This document shows positions 25,788 to 37,231 of a stretch of DNA of 64,000 nucleotides, piece after piece. Numbering within the stretch: the stretch's first letter is position 1; each line of letters begins with the position of its first letter. The position numbers and the translations under genes are program-made. Source of the stretch: Thunnus maccoyii (lineage: Eukaryota; Chordata; Actinopteri; Scombriformes; Scombridae); assembly GCF_910596095.1 (NCBI RefSeq), contig NC_056546.1, forward strand, positions 24,456,425 through 24,520,424, in the 5' to 3' direction. The notes below the pieces were generated by a model that saw nothing but the letters and a program-made list of their open reading frames with translations, was not told the origin of the DNA and did no database searches.

Positions 25788-26262
25788 AAAGGAATAGTTA
25801 AACATTTTTGGGAAATACTCTTATTCACTTTCTTGCTGACTGTTAGGTGAGAAGATCAATACCACTCACATATATGTAAGCTAATGAAGCTAGAGCTAGC
25901 AGGCACTTAGCTCAGCATAAAAACAGGAAATAAAGGAACCAGCTAAACTGGGTCTCTCCAAAAAATTGGCAGCAACTCTCCGTAAAAAACAGCAACTTTC
26001 CATTTTTACATTTAACGTTTTAGATTAAACAAACAAGATATAACGTGTTACTTAGTTATCTATAGATATGCTGATAGGTAGATTTTCTTACCAGTTAGCT
26101 GCTGCCTAGCTAGCTATTTCCCCCTTTCTGCTAAGCTAACTGGCTGCTGGCTGTAGCTTCATATTTATCATACAGATATGAAAGTGGTATCAATCTTTTC
26201 ATCTGACTCTTATTAAGAAAGCAAACTAGATAACTTCCCAAAATGTCAAACAATTTCTTTAA
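25788..26262. repeat. foldback repeat, copy 3 (both arms)
   Basis: The left arm AAAGGAATAGTTAAACATTT TTGGGAAATACTC and right arm ...CTTCCCAAAATGTCAAACAA TTTCTTT are inverted copies; inner parts carry AGCTAGAGCTAGC / GCTAAGCTAACTGGC. The most complete copy in the window. Confidence 0.7.
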
Positions 26263-26298
26263 CCAAGAACTGTCAGTACATTCATATCTATTTCATGC

Positions 26299-26430
26299 TC
26301 CAGTTGCTACAAACGGATATTTTATTGTAAGAGCTGGTGGGAAAACAAATGTGATAAATTGTCAATCAGCAATTTGCAGCATTCAGGATGAACATTTTTG
26401 TAACTTTGCTGATATATGATCATTAAAAAG
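26299..26430. repeat. dispersed repeat fragment, matches 1-140
   Basis: Same orientation as the copy at the left edge; sits between two copies of the foldback repeat. Confidence 0.6.
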
Positions 26431-26432
26431 GC

Positions 26433-26590
26433 AGGCTAGCTATTTCCTCCCTGTTTCCAGTCTTTAGGCTAAGCTAAACTAACTGCCTGCAGGCTGTAGC
26501 TTCATATTTATCATACAGACATAAGTGGTACTGATCCTAACTCTTATCAAGAAAGCAAATATATCTCCCAAAATATCAGAGTATTCCTTT
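26433..26590. repeat. foldback repeat, copy 4 (right arm only)
   Basis: GCTAGCTATTTCCTCC, CTGTTTCCAGTCTTTAGGC, CTGTAGCTTCATATTTATC and the end CAAAATATCAGAGTATTCC; same orientation as the right arm of copy 3, 170 bases away. Confidence 0.65.
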
Positions 26591-28719
26591 GAACCCATAC
26601 TTTGTTAGTCTGTGTTTCAAAAACTGCACTGATCTCTTTGACAGCCCAGAAGTGATTTATTGTTTTGCTCCGGCTCTCTGCAGATACTTCGCGTATTGTG
26701 CTTTTTATTTCCACTTAAGAACGAAAGTTAATGACGAGAACTGGGTTCTCAGCAGAATGCAAAAAAGACAAAGACAACAGATTAACACCTTTACTTTTCC
26801 CCTGCAGCAGTGTGGTCATGCATACCAGTGGTTCTAATGATTGAATAAGCTGACAGGGCCTGAATATCACCTCTTTTCTGGAGCCCCACACCAGCTTATC
26901 CGCAAGAGACAGAAGGCAATTTACTCAGTGAACCACTGTAGCATAACTGAAGAGTATCAGTAAAGGTACAATGATATTGAATTATGCGTAGATGTGCGAG
27001 CGATAGAACTTGTTCAGAGCTTGGCCCTGCCTGAGGTGCTGATGTTTGTGACATTAAAAAGACACTTAAAAATCATTATAAAACTGATTCACAGCACAGG
27101 GAGTGTAATTCTAAAGTAATTGCATCTCAGGGGGGCTCAGCAGTGGGTGCTTGTGTATATGCAAGCAGAGGTGCTTTGCTAAAGAGAGAGGGCTCATATG
27201 CTCACAGATTACCCTTAATAAGACTCCACTCTAGGACTTATCATGTTCAATGCCTAAATTGAAGGAGAGAGATACAAACAACTGGGAGGAGAGAGAGAGC
27301 TGGACAGATAGAAGGACTGCAAGAAATGCTTTGATTGGAAGCTTGACCTAGATGTAGAAACTCTGACCACAGATAAAAGCTTTAGAGGAAATTCAAAAAA
27401 AGAGGCATCTGTCTTTAAGTACTTATGGAGATTATGGAGGCTTTAGAATTGATTTAAAGAAACACAAAGAATGATGCCTCCACAAGATGTACTAGACCTA
27501 CATTTGAAGGATGTATTGTCAATGAAGCCTATTCACGTTCTGACGTATACAACACACATTGGACATCTTTTTGCTGAGGATATTAGAATGCCGTTGACCT
27601 ATTTATTAATTGGATTTTGCTTTTTATTTTTAAATTGTTGCATATATATGGATCACTGTTGATTATTACGCTGCTGTACTGCTGCAGCAGACTTTAAACT
27701 GAGAGGTCAGTACTAATCATAGGAAAGCATGTGATGTGTGACATTCAGGAAAATGAACCATTGACCTCAGCATCTTCAGTTTCTTTTTATAGCACCCTTG
27801 GTGTAAAAAAGAGAACACGTTTTATCACAGTACCAGACTACAGCATAAATCCTGTGACTATACCTTGAACAATATACCTTATGAACGAGCAGCACATGGG
27901 TGAGTCAGTGCTCAAGCTGCAGAATAATTACAACATTCCTAGATTCTGTGTGTCATGCACTTCCCCATCACAAACTCTCGTGTCATCTTATTCAAGAGAG
28001 ATCTGCTATTTTGAATCAACCTGTAGGCACTGAGAAATGAGGTCAGACGCAAACAACGTCGTTGCTGGAATACAACATTTCAACATAGTGACATTTCTCT
28101 GTGGACAAAAGGTGACAGCTGGAGGAAGGAGAGCACCTCAAAATGTCACACAAATTACAGACACACTACCAAACCAACAGAGATGCTGTGTTGTCGTCAT
28201 TTAAAGCCCAGTGCATGTGAAACTATTGGTCTACTATTTGGTAAGTGCACGCCTCAACCACTGCAAAATGCACACATAGTGGAAACCAAGTTTTTCCTTT
28301 TGGTGCCCTCTCTCTTTTCTTATTCACCTGCTCTTCTATTAGTCTTCCAACTTCCTTCCTGCAAAAAAGTTTTCTACTGTAATGAAAACGTTCATACATC
28401 ATCAAGTGTGCTCTGCCACATAGGCAGGAGCATAATTAGATGTCACATATAAAGTCCTGGTGGGTAGCTGAGGTGTGAGAATCATGCATAATGTCACCTG
28501 GGCTGCAGGTAGAAAAAAAGCATTTGTTAAAATAGATGAATGCTAAGTTCCGTGTTCCCAACAGAAAAGACAATTTGCTAGCATCGATAAATTAACATGT
28601 GTCATGTTTGTGTATCACAAGTGTTTATGTATGTATATGATAATTATTGATTTTTTTAAATACCCATAATAAATTTCAAATAAATGTTATCTGCATTCTT
28701 ACATTAAAAACACAATGTA
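26591..28719. other. non-coding stretch, nothing recognised
   Basis: Short frames on both strands without splice context; includes purine-rich GAGAGAGAG at about 27,290. No exons seen. Confidence 0.45.
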
Positions 28720-29250
28720 AAGATCCCCTCCAGACATGTATTAAGACATATAAAAAATACTCAGCTTGGAACAATAATGTGTGTCTGATATGAATTTTGT
28801 CTGACAAAAAATGTATAATTACCACGTTAAAACCCTTAAAATGGTGTCTACTCCTCCTCCCTCATTAAAAAAAAATCCAGAATCTATGAATATGCAAATG
28901 TATTTCATGTGAAAAGTTTAACTGCTGGATATAAGATGTCTCCTACTTCACTGTAAAGTCCACTCTCAGTGTTTGTGCACTGGGGGCTTCAAGTTTCCAC
29001 ATCATACTTGTGTAAATTGAATATTGGACCAGGATTGGCTTCCAAGCTATTTGTGATGTTATAAATCGTGCTCTGGGCCCATCCCTTAAACTCAGATTTT
29101 CAATGAGCACAGAGAAACCTGTCGCTTCAGCAGATGAGTGTGAAAACAGCCTTCTAGTGTCAAACTCTGCACATACATCATTCTGAAGCTCAAACATCCA
29201 ACTGTAGGAACAAGAAGAAAAACACATGTTGAGTGGAGGGGGACTTACAT
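28720..29250. repeat. dispersed repeat, copy 2, upstream of opn3
   Basis: Matches 18917-19318 over about 400 bases with high identity in the right two thirds and an extra insert of about 100 bases in the left third. It ends about 430 bases before the opn3 TATA-like box. The hAT termini of the other copy are absent. Confidence 0.85.
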
Positions 29251-29458
29251 TTTGTAAGAAATGTAAAATGTATATGCATTCTTGGTGTGTATTAAGTAAA
29301 TTATTTCATTACACATCACACAACACATCACTGACTGCTAAATCAATACACCCAGTTAACCTAAATACGACCGGAGATTGTTAGGGCACTTGCATTTCAA
29401 AATAAGAGTTTGAAATATTATACTGTGCGCTACACTAAGTGCTGGTGAAATATATCAG

Positions 29459-29535
29459 CAGTGGTCTCTAAGTGGGGTCCGTTTAGCGTCCGCTTAGTTT
29501 AGCGTCCTTGACATGCAAAGGTTTGAGAACCACTG
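29459..29535. mobile_element. tiny CAGTGGT...ACCACTG element upstream of opn3
   Basis: A 77-base unit with inverted ends CAGTGGTCTCTAA and TTTGAGAACCACTG, resembling the MITE at 55325. Possibly an internally deleted copy. No clear target-site duplication. Confidence 0.5.
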
Positions 29536-29679
29536 CTCTCTGTGAAATTGTTTGTTTTCTTATATTAAATGGCTATATATGTGTATTTTAAATGAAGTGT
29601 TAAACATCGTTACCAAGTTCGTCGCAAAACATGTAGGTCAAAACTATTTTACTGTGAAAGTGTAGCCGGATGTGTAACG

Positions 29680-29687
29680 TATATAAT
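29680..29687 (+). promoter_or_regulatory. opn3: TATA-like box upstream of opn3
   Basis: TATATAAT lies 183 bases before the opn3 ATG, in a short stretch free of repeats, followed by a GC-richer segment that would be the 5' leader. Placement is plausible, but the transcription start is not visible from sequence alone. Confidence 0.35.
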
Positions 29688-29869
29688 CTGCCTGACTGAA
29701 TTCACACTGGTACATTGACCCAGTTTCGGCTCACAGCAGTCTCAGGTTGGTTTGAATTAGCGGCGCGAGGTGCGCGTGGAGAAGCGGCGTGGAGCCCATC
29801 TCGTGCCTTGGACGCGCGCTCACACACAGCGCGCTGCACAATGCTGGAAACCAAGTTTTTATCCGCGCA

Positions 29870-30188
29870 ATGAATCCTGTCAACGAAACTAGCGCCGAGA
29901 GAAGTGCAGAACAATACATTTTTGCAGTTGGCACCTACAAACTTCTCGCTTTTACCATCGGGACCATTGGAGTATTTGGCTTCTGTAACAACGTTGTCGT
30001 CATCCTACTCTACTGTAAATTCAAGAGACTGCGGACGCCCACTAATTTATTACTGGTCAACATAAGTTTAAGTGATCTTCTGGTTTCTGTCATCGGAATA
30101 AACTTTACATTTGCTTCGTGCGTCAAAGGTGGATGGATTTGGAGCCAGACAACATGCATGTGGGATGGCTTCAGCAACAGCTTATTTG
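29870..30188 (+). CDS. opn3: opn3 exon 1 (codons 1-106 plus one base)
   Basis: Carries the N-terminus, TM1, TM2 and the start of TM3, including C96 and D99. The donor follows the first base of the Gly107 codon (phase 1), at the same place as I recall in human OPN3 (after SLF). Confidence 0.94.
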
Positions 30189-33100
30189 GTGAGAGAAATA
30201 AAACGAGGAAACATTTAAATTAACATTTATTAAATCATTAATTATTTATGTTTGTCACATAAACCTCTTGCAAAATAGTTCAGGACAAACGCATTGCCTG
30301 TGTCTCTTAATTATTCGTCACTCTATTCGTCGCTATATTACAAAAATATCAAAATCGGATTTTGGCATAATTCAGAACATGAACAAATGCAGCGTAGTAT
30401 GATGAAATTACAAGGCATCTTAAAATATGCACTATTCCATACAACGCAGGCAGGAAATAATGATACTCCACATTGAATTAATTCTGTGAAATATAGTTAA
30501 ATGTGCTGTAGGTAAAAGAGGAACGTCATTATTATTACTATTACTATTATTATTAATAATAATTACTTTTTCTCTGTTCCATTCATTCACTTCCTCTATA
30601 CATTTGTGAATGGTCTAAAAATACAGACTGGATGCTGTAGTCTCCTCCCATGAAGAGCTGCAGTAAAAACCTAACGACCTTGAAGGCCTCCTCATTATAT
30701 ACTATTTATCTTTATTCATCAGTAGGTGTTTTTTTTTGATGTAAAGAAAGCATATTCTGATTCTGCAGGTGATTGCTTTATGCAGAAGACTGCTTTTGAC
30801 ACCTTCACTGTGCCTACAGCTTCAATTTCACAGTAACACGATTGTCCATTTATTACCAGCAGTTCTTGTTTTCAGCCGTGAAGTGTGAATGAATCCAGAA
30901 GGGTCACTCTGCAGGTCCCAACCCTGCAGGAATTATAGCTCAGGAGGATGGATGTGTGAAAATGAGCTCATTAGAGCACACCCTCAAGCCTTTATCAGCA
31001 AACCGAACACACAGATGCACTGCTCAGTTCTTTCACAACCTTAATGTCCTTTAATTGACATTGTCTTCTTTGCACATGATCTGAAGAACACTGTTGTCTG
31101 CTTCTGTCATGTGGCATCACACTTGGCAATGCTGCAACTTTGTTATTAACTTTGAATTGCAGATATGACACAAAGAAGTTATAATTAAAAACTTGCAAAG
31201 TTGTTGTTTAAATCCAGATTTGTACTTTTCATCCAAAGTGTGTTGGGATTCTGTATTTCATCACTGAAATTGCATTGAACAGAAAAAAATGTGGCATCCT
31301 GTTGCTTTGGCCCACACTCAGATGAGATGACAAGCCTGGCAGATAAATAGGGATTTCAATTACAGCAGCACCTCATCCTGAGAACCGTCGCACCCCTCCC
31401 TTGTCATTCACAGTACAGTACTGCAGCTATAAACGTTCGCATGCACAGTGTGACATGTTAAACCCCAAGGTCATGCAATTAGCCAAGGTGTGATTCGATG
31501 GGAACATCAAAATTCTGGAGAGCCTGCCTCCCAGCACCTGCACCTGATACAATATTTGCAATATGTGAATCCCTGCTGACACTGATTAATAAATCCAGTA
31601 GCTCATACGTTCTTCCTGTGTCCTCTACAGCAGAGTCCTCTGTAGACAAATATGTCGTCATCTCCATCATATGTATTACTCAGTGGAGGTTGTGTATTTG
31701 TAAGTTGTGTGTCTATTCATTTACATTGTTGGTGTGTGTCTCTCATTAATCAAGAGATCAATGACTTACAGACAGCGATGTACTGGAGTATGTAATTGGA
31801 TAGATATATAGGTTATGTCAATGTGTGTGATGTGTATTGACTAAAAACACACAGAATCAATTTTACATACTGTGCCATGAGGACTCAGATTAGCTCTTTG
31901 ACTTAAACGTTATATACATCTGGGAACAGCATGATGTATAAGATGAACATGAATAGCTACAAATATTTGAGTACACAGTGCATGTATCAGTATGAACCCA
32001 ACAGCATCACTTTCTGTGGAAAAGCAGGCTGTACAAGACAGATCCAGGTCTTAGAGGTGTGCGTGTGGGAGTGAGGAGTCTCTTTCTGTGAGTTTTCAAG
32101 GACGCTCAACACAATGTTTAAATGTGATGTTTCGCACCATGATGTTCAGAGTTCTGTTTGTACAAAGTGTGATGAAACTCATTCAGTTCAAAGAGACGCT
32201 GAGTAGCCGCTGACCCAGATCCCGCAATGAGCGCTCCGCATTACTCAGCGTGCCTGTCTCTCTCTCTCTCTCCCTCCCACTGCCAGGCATCGTCTCCATC
32301 ATGACTCTGGCAGCCCTGGCCTATGAGCGCTATATCCGGGTGGTCCACGCCCAAGTAGTGGACTTCCCCTGGGCGCGGCGGGCCATCGCCCACATCTGGC
32401 TGTACTCCCTGGCCTGGACGGGGGCTCCTCTACTGGGGTGGAACCGCTACACTCTGGAGATCCACCAGCTGGGCTGCTCGCTGGACTGGGCATCTAAAGA
32501 CCCAAATGATGCTTCTTTCATCCTTTTCTTCCTCCTGGGCTGTTTCTTTGTGCCTGTTGGCATCATGATTTATTGCTATGGGAACATCCTCTACACAGTG
32601 CAAATGGTAAGACATGCAGATATGCATCATGATAAATTATGAATGAGTTAGAATAACCATTAGAATGAATTAATGAATTACATATGAATGGCGGGTAGCT
32701 GATTCACATTCTCAGACCAAAATCTTGGAAGGAAACATTAAACAAGACTGTAGAAAATAACAATTGTGCTCATCCCCAACTAAAAATAATAAATAAATAT
32801 AAATAAAATAAGTTATGACTGAATAAAATGAACATCTTGCCCCAATTGGAGCTGATTACAGATATAAAAGACAATGTGATATTATTATTAGTATTATAAA
32901 TTGAGTAACGAGTAATCTATTTTTATTATGTCATCGTGACACTGATTTTTATTCTTAAATAACTTTCAGATCTTATACTACAACTGACATTTCAACTGTT
33001 TACAATACACACACTCAACTGAAATTTACGACTTACTTCTCAACTGACTTTGCAACTGCTTTCTTTTTTTCCTCTTCTACTGATAATTCAACCATCCAGT

Positions 33101-36100
33101 GGTTTCACATCAACTCACAATTCAACTGCTCTCAAATCTTTATCTCCAAATTCAACTGCTTTAAGCGCTCAACAATTTAAGTGATACTTTCGGTCTCAGA
33201 TCTTCACTTTCGAAATATCAACCAAAAAACGTATTCAGCTCCACCTCTCACAACTTCCACTGTCTTTCAGTTTATACACTTGAACTGGCACTAATTTACT
33301 TCCACTTCAACTGACAATTTCAGGGTCAATTTATCATCTACATTTCAATTGACATTTCAACTCCTTTCAGCACTTTTACATCAAGTGATATTTCAACTTT
33401 ATTCAGTTTACACTCCAGTGCTTGCATATAATTTCTTTCAGCACTCACATTTTAAATGCCATTTCAACTTCTGTCAGTATTTGTATTTCATCTGCCACTT
33501 GTGCATACTTTCTCAGATGTGAAAAAAATGTCCCTTTAATATTCAATATACCCCTCATACAAAGATCTTCATATTATTACTTTTGGCTGAAGACAGATTA
33601 GAGTCTGACCAATAAATAGGCCCAGCCAATATAAAGTTATATTAGCTCATTGCAGATTTATCATTATCAGCATATATGTCAGCCTAACAATGACAGGAAG
33701 TTATGTTTTTTGAAACCAGTCCCATACATATTTTTTAACTGTAAAATGTCCTGCCTAGTACATTTCTTGGTTGCAATTGTTATTGGGAACCTTATCAAAC
33801 ATGTTTATTTATGTTATGGGTTATGTAAAGAAAATCAATATCGACCAATATATCATTATCAGATTTTCTAAACACACAAATATCAATATCAGTATCAAAA
33901 AGCCTGTATCGATCGGGCTGTAGTACAAATACAAACCTAGCAGACTCTTCTGGGTTTTCATTTTAAGAAAAAGAAACTCCTTGACCTTCACTGGCCGGCC
34001 ATCTTTCATTGCAGACTCTATTATCATAATATGCTTCTGTGCCTTCAGGGCTTGTCCTGTACAGTGGAAATCATTTGAAAGCTCATTTTGCGTCTGTACT
34101 GAGTTTTAGAAGTGTCACTGATGTATCAGCTGCACAAGACAGCCTGGTAATAAAGGACAAGTGAGTGGGCTGTGACAGTGAGAGTTGAGTATTTGTGTTC
34201 ACATTAATGATTCCTGCAAAATTGATAGAATCAGGGATCCACAGGATTCTCTGATCTGTTTGTGTCTGTATCAAATTCTTGTTTGCGTCAGTGAGTAGAT
34301 GGCCACTGAAGTGTTAGAACAGGATAGCATGTAAGCTAATGCGTAAACCGGAAAAAACACTTTAATCAACTCTAATCAAGCGACCCAGATGTCTTTCTGC
34401 AGCACAGTATAGTGCAGCTGCTTGCTTTCTTTGCAACCTTTTTAGGAAGTAAGAGCTGCTGCTTCCTCACAGTCTCAAGCTTTAGCTCATCAAAATTCCC
34501 AGCCTCTCTGAAAGTCCCTGAACACCTCAGAGGCCTGAGATGAGCTCATAACACATAACAGCATTTTGCAAGATGCTATGAAAATCTTCAAAGAGTACTC
34601 TGAACTCTACAGAGTATTTTTGAGCCAGAAACATGGAAATAGATTGTGGCTTCATTAGAAATAAAAACAGGCCTCATGAATAAAAATGGAAGTTTGCAGT
34701 GATTCAATCAGCTGCTGTAGACTGTCTTGGGGGAGTCTAGAAAATAGCCATATGCTTTATCACGTCATCACTTTAGCTGTAGGGTATATTCTAATATATA
34801 GTGTTATTAAGGTATTACAATGTTGTTTCTATGAGTTGTCAATTATACAAGATTATGGAAATATTGCAGTATTGGTAATACTTATTATATTATTAATACA
34901 GTTTTATGGACTTGAATAGAAACATTCTCAATGGCAGTGGCCTGTCCATTTCTCTAAATCTGCTGATAGTCATGCGTTTAAAGGTATGCTATCCATATAG
35001 AAGTAGAACGTGAAGAGTGGAGAGAGGTTTCCTCTGATTTCTGAAAGACAATTTAGAAACGACAGCCCTTTTCAAGTCATGAAAAGATCACGAGTACATG
35101 TTTCTTAGTTTCTGTTCATCCATGTGGTTTCCCAGTGTATGTTCACCTCTACTACCACATCTCTTGTTTGTTTGGTTCCCAGCCACAGTGCAAAAGTCAG
35201 CTTGGTTCAGTTTCAGCATTTGCTTTATTTGGAGTGACAGCACTAAACTGAACCTGCTATAGACTAGCTGCAGTAAAAAAAAATAAAAAAATAAAAAAAT
35301 AAAACAGCAGAAACTGTTGCATCAGTGGTGGAAGATGTTTTCAGATTCTTTACTCAAGTAAAAGTAGTCTCTGTAAATATGAAGCTACAGCCAGCTTAGC
35401 TTAGATTAGTTTAGCATTAAGACTGGAAACTTGCTTTGTCTTATTTGTTTAATTTGTACCAAAGTGTAAAAATTGCACTTTTGTGGTTTTATGGGGGGGT
35501 TATGTGCTGGACTACATCTGGCAGTAGCTTCATATTTACTGTACAGACATGAGAGGGGTATTGATCTTTCAAACGTTTATCTTACAAAATCAAACCATGC
35601 CTTTACCAAAAATTAAAAGTACTCATTATACAGGAGAATCTTAATCTGTCAAATAACTTGTAATTATAATTGTTAGAAAAATGCAGTGGAGTAAAAAGTA
35701 CAATACCTGTCTCTGAAATGGTAAGCTGCAAAAGTAAGTGACTAGTATAAAATGGAAATACTGAAGTATAGTACCATAAAATTTTACTTACAATACACTA
35801 CCACCTTCCACCTTTTTATTTTGACAACATGAAAACCTCATGTAATACAACCAGTCAAACTACTGACATCCAAACCAGTGACCATCTTTTCACTAGACAG
35901 CCTGTCAAACTGTTAACTTGTCTTACTGGCTAATATCTTTCCTGTTTGTTACAGCTGCGCTCCATCCAGGACCTCCAAACTGTTCAGATCATCAAGATCC
36001 TGCGGTACGAGAAGAAGGTCGCCATTATGTTTCTTCTAATGATCTCCTGCTTCCTGGTGTGTTGGACACCCTACGCTGTTGTGTCCATGATGGAGGCCTT

Positions 36101-37231
36101 CGGCAGGCAGAGCATGGTCTCTCCCACAGTGGCCATTATCCCCTCATTCTTTGCCAAGTCCAGCACAGCCTACAACCCCCTCATCTATGTATTCATGAGC
36201 CGAAAGGTGTGTAGTCTTGAAACAAGTTTGAATTCTGAGTCAGGTTTAAGGCCAAGAAATAATGTGACATCAGTAAATAGTGTAACATTTATTTAATGCT
36301 CTGTGTAGATGGGGAGGGTGATGGCAGTGAGAAGGTTCAGGTCTCGCTGCCGTCTAGAATACACACTATGTTTTGCTCAAGAGTTTTGATTGGCCACTTC
36401 CTGTGTGTTCAGTCAATTGTATTCCCCTCCAGTGAGAACAACTGACCTCAGAATTTAATATGGGAAAATAGGGCAAATCAATGGCATCTAAATTAGAGGT
36501 GATGAGTTGCTCTCCTCTTGCACTGCTTCAGTTTGTGGTTTAAGCAGAACAGACAAGACAGAGGTGTTTTTAACATTTTAATAGCAGCATTTTTACACAG
36601 AAATTAGCAATTTTATGAAATTTGATTTCCTCAAAAGTGCAGCAGTAAAAATGAGCAAAATGTGAAAAAGCAGCAATTTTATAGAGATGGTAACATCTGC
36701 ATCATAGATGTATATGCCTCTAAAGGGTTCTATTCATATTTCCAAGCTTCTAATTGTACTGTATGCATGTATTGTGTGTGTAGGAGTGAAATTGTCACTT
36801 ATACTCGTCTTAGTTTGCTGTCATCCTGCAAGGCTGATATCTTATTTCAGCATGTTTGACAGACAAATGAGTGAGGAGAAGGTGCTATTTCATTCCTGTG
36901 TTAAATACCAGCCTTTTATCTTTTCCCTCTGCCTCTCCTCCGACTTATCTTCCCACAGTTCCGGCGCTGTTTGCTGCAGCTGCTCTGTTCGAGGCTCTCT
37001 TGGCTGCAGCGCAGTCTCAAAGAGCGTCCCCTGGCTCCGGTCGAGCGCCCCATCCGACCGATTGTCGTGTCCGGCACGTGCGGCAGCAGGGACCGACCCA
37101 AAAAGAGGGTGACCTTCAGCTCCTCCTCCATCGTCTTCATCATCACCACTGATGACTTCCGCCGTTTGGACGTGACCTCCAAGGCTAGAGATTCCTCGGA
37201 GGTTAATGTCATTCAAGTGAGGCCATTGTGA
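29870..37231 (+). CDS. opn3: opsin-3 (encephalopsin), complete four-exon gene
   Basis: Encodes a 387-residue seven-transmembrane, retinal-binding GPCR of the encephalopsin group (human OPN3 is about 402 residues). Coding exons are 29870-30188, 32287-32606, 35955-36206 and 36959-37231; all introns are GT-AG, with phases 1, 0, 0. Visible landmarks are an N-glycosylation sequon at N5, the extracellular disulfide pair C96/C170, D99 at the rhodopsin Glu113 counterion position, E164 at the Glu181 position, ERY (120-122) in place of DRY, CWTPY (249-253), the retinal Schiff-base lysine K281 in FAKS, NPLIY (287-291), and a C-terminus ending VRPL like mammalian OPN3. Cysteines at 301 and 307, just after helix 8, could be palmitoylated. 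The ATG at 29870 was chosen because only a GTG lies upstream in frame. The gene is convergent with kmo. Family membership is near certain; light response and G-protein coupling are known for the family, not shown here. Confidence 0.96.
32287..32606 (+). CDS. opn3: opn3 exon 2 (codons 107-213)
   Basis: Starts after a pyrimidine-rich CTCTCTCTC...CAG acceptor and ends before GTAAGAC. Encodes the rest of TM3 with ERY, TM4, the second extracellular loop with E164 and C170, and TM5. It is markedly more GC-rich than its flanks. Confidence 0.95.
32950..33490. repeat. degenerate CAACTG-rich array in opn3 intron 2
   Basis: About 540 bases in which short phrases such as TTTCAACTG, CAACTGACA, CTTTCAGCACT and TTCAACTGCT recur at irregular spacing of roughly 20-45 bases. 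It looks like an old, diverged minisatellite. Copies are too diverged to set an exact unit by eye. Confidence 0.5.
35323..35812. mobile_element. CAGTGGTGGAAG-type MITE in opn3 intron 2, carrying a nested foldback repeat
   Basis: The left part begins CAGTGGTGGAAGATG and runs into ACTCAAGTAAAAGTA; the right part (about 35615-35812) has AAAGTACTC, CAGTGGAGTAAAAAGTA and ends in CACTACCACCTTCCACC. Both ends match a MITE type common in teleosts with hAT-like CAGTGGTGGAAG termini. The middle (35373-35590) is a different repeat, listed separately, that interrupts it. Confidence 0.5.
35373..35590. repeat. foldback repeat, copy 5 (nested, centre deleted)
   Basis: Left arm GAAGCTACAGCCAGC then TTAGCTTAG; right arm GTAGCTTCATATTTACTG then ACAGACATGAGAGG. 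The arms are reverse complements of each other, as in the other copies at 6050, 20785, 25788 and 26433. Confidence 0.55.
35955..36206 (+). CDS. opn3: opn3 exon 3 (codons 214-297)
   Basis: 84 whole codons between TTACAG and GTGTGT. Encodes the third cytoplasmic loop, TM6 (CWTPY) and TM7 with the chromophore lysine K281 and NPLIY. Confidence 0.95.
36959..37231 (+). CDS. opn3: opn3 exon 4 (codons 298-387 and stop)
   Basis: Acceptor CCCACAG. Encodes helix 8 and the cytoplasmic tail, with the conserved blocks [13 protein letters not shown] and VIQVRPL followed by TGA at 37229-37231. Antisense and shifted-frame ORFs across this GC-rich exon are shadows. Confidence 0.95.
   Translation, partial: FRRCLLQLLCSRLSWLQRSLKERPLAPVERPIRPIVVSGTCGSRDRPKKRVTFSSSSIVFIITTDDFRRLDVTSKARDSSEVNVIQVRPL

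Noticed and set aside
29789..29869. In-frame 27-codon extension of opn3 from a GTG
   Set aside because: It has no ATG; the first in-frame ATG is at 29870 and gives a protein of the expected length.
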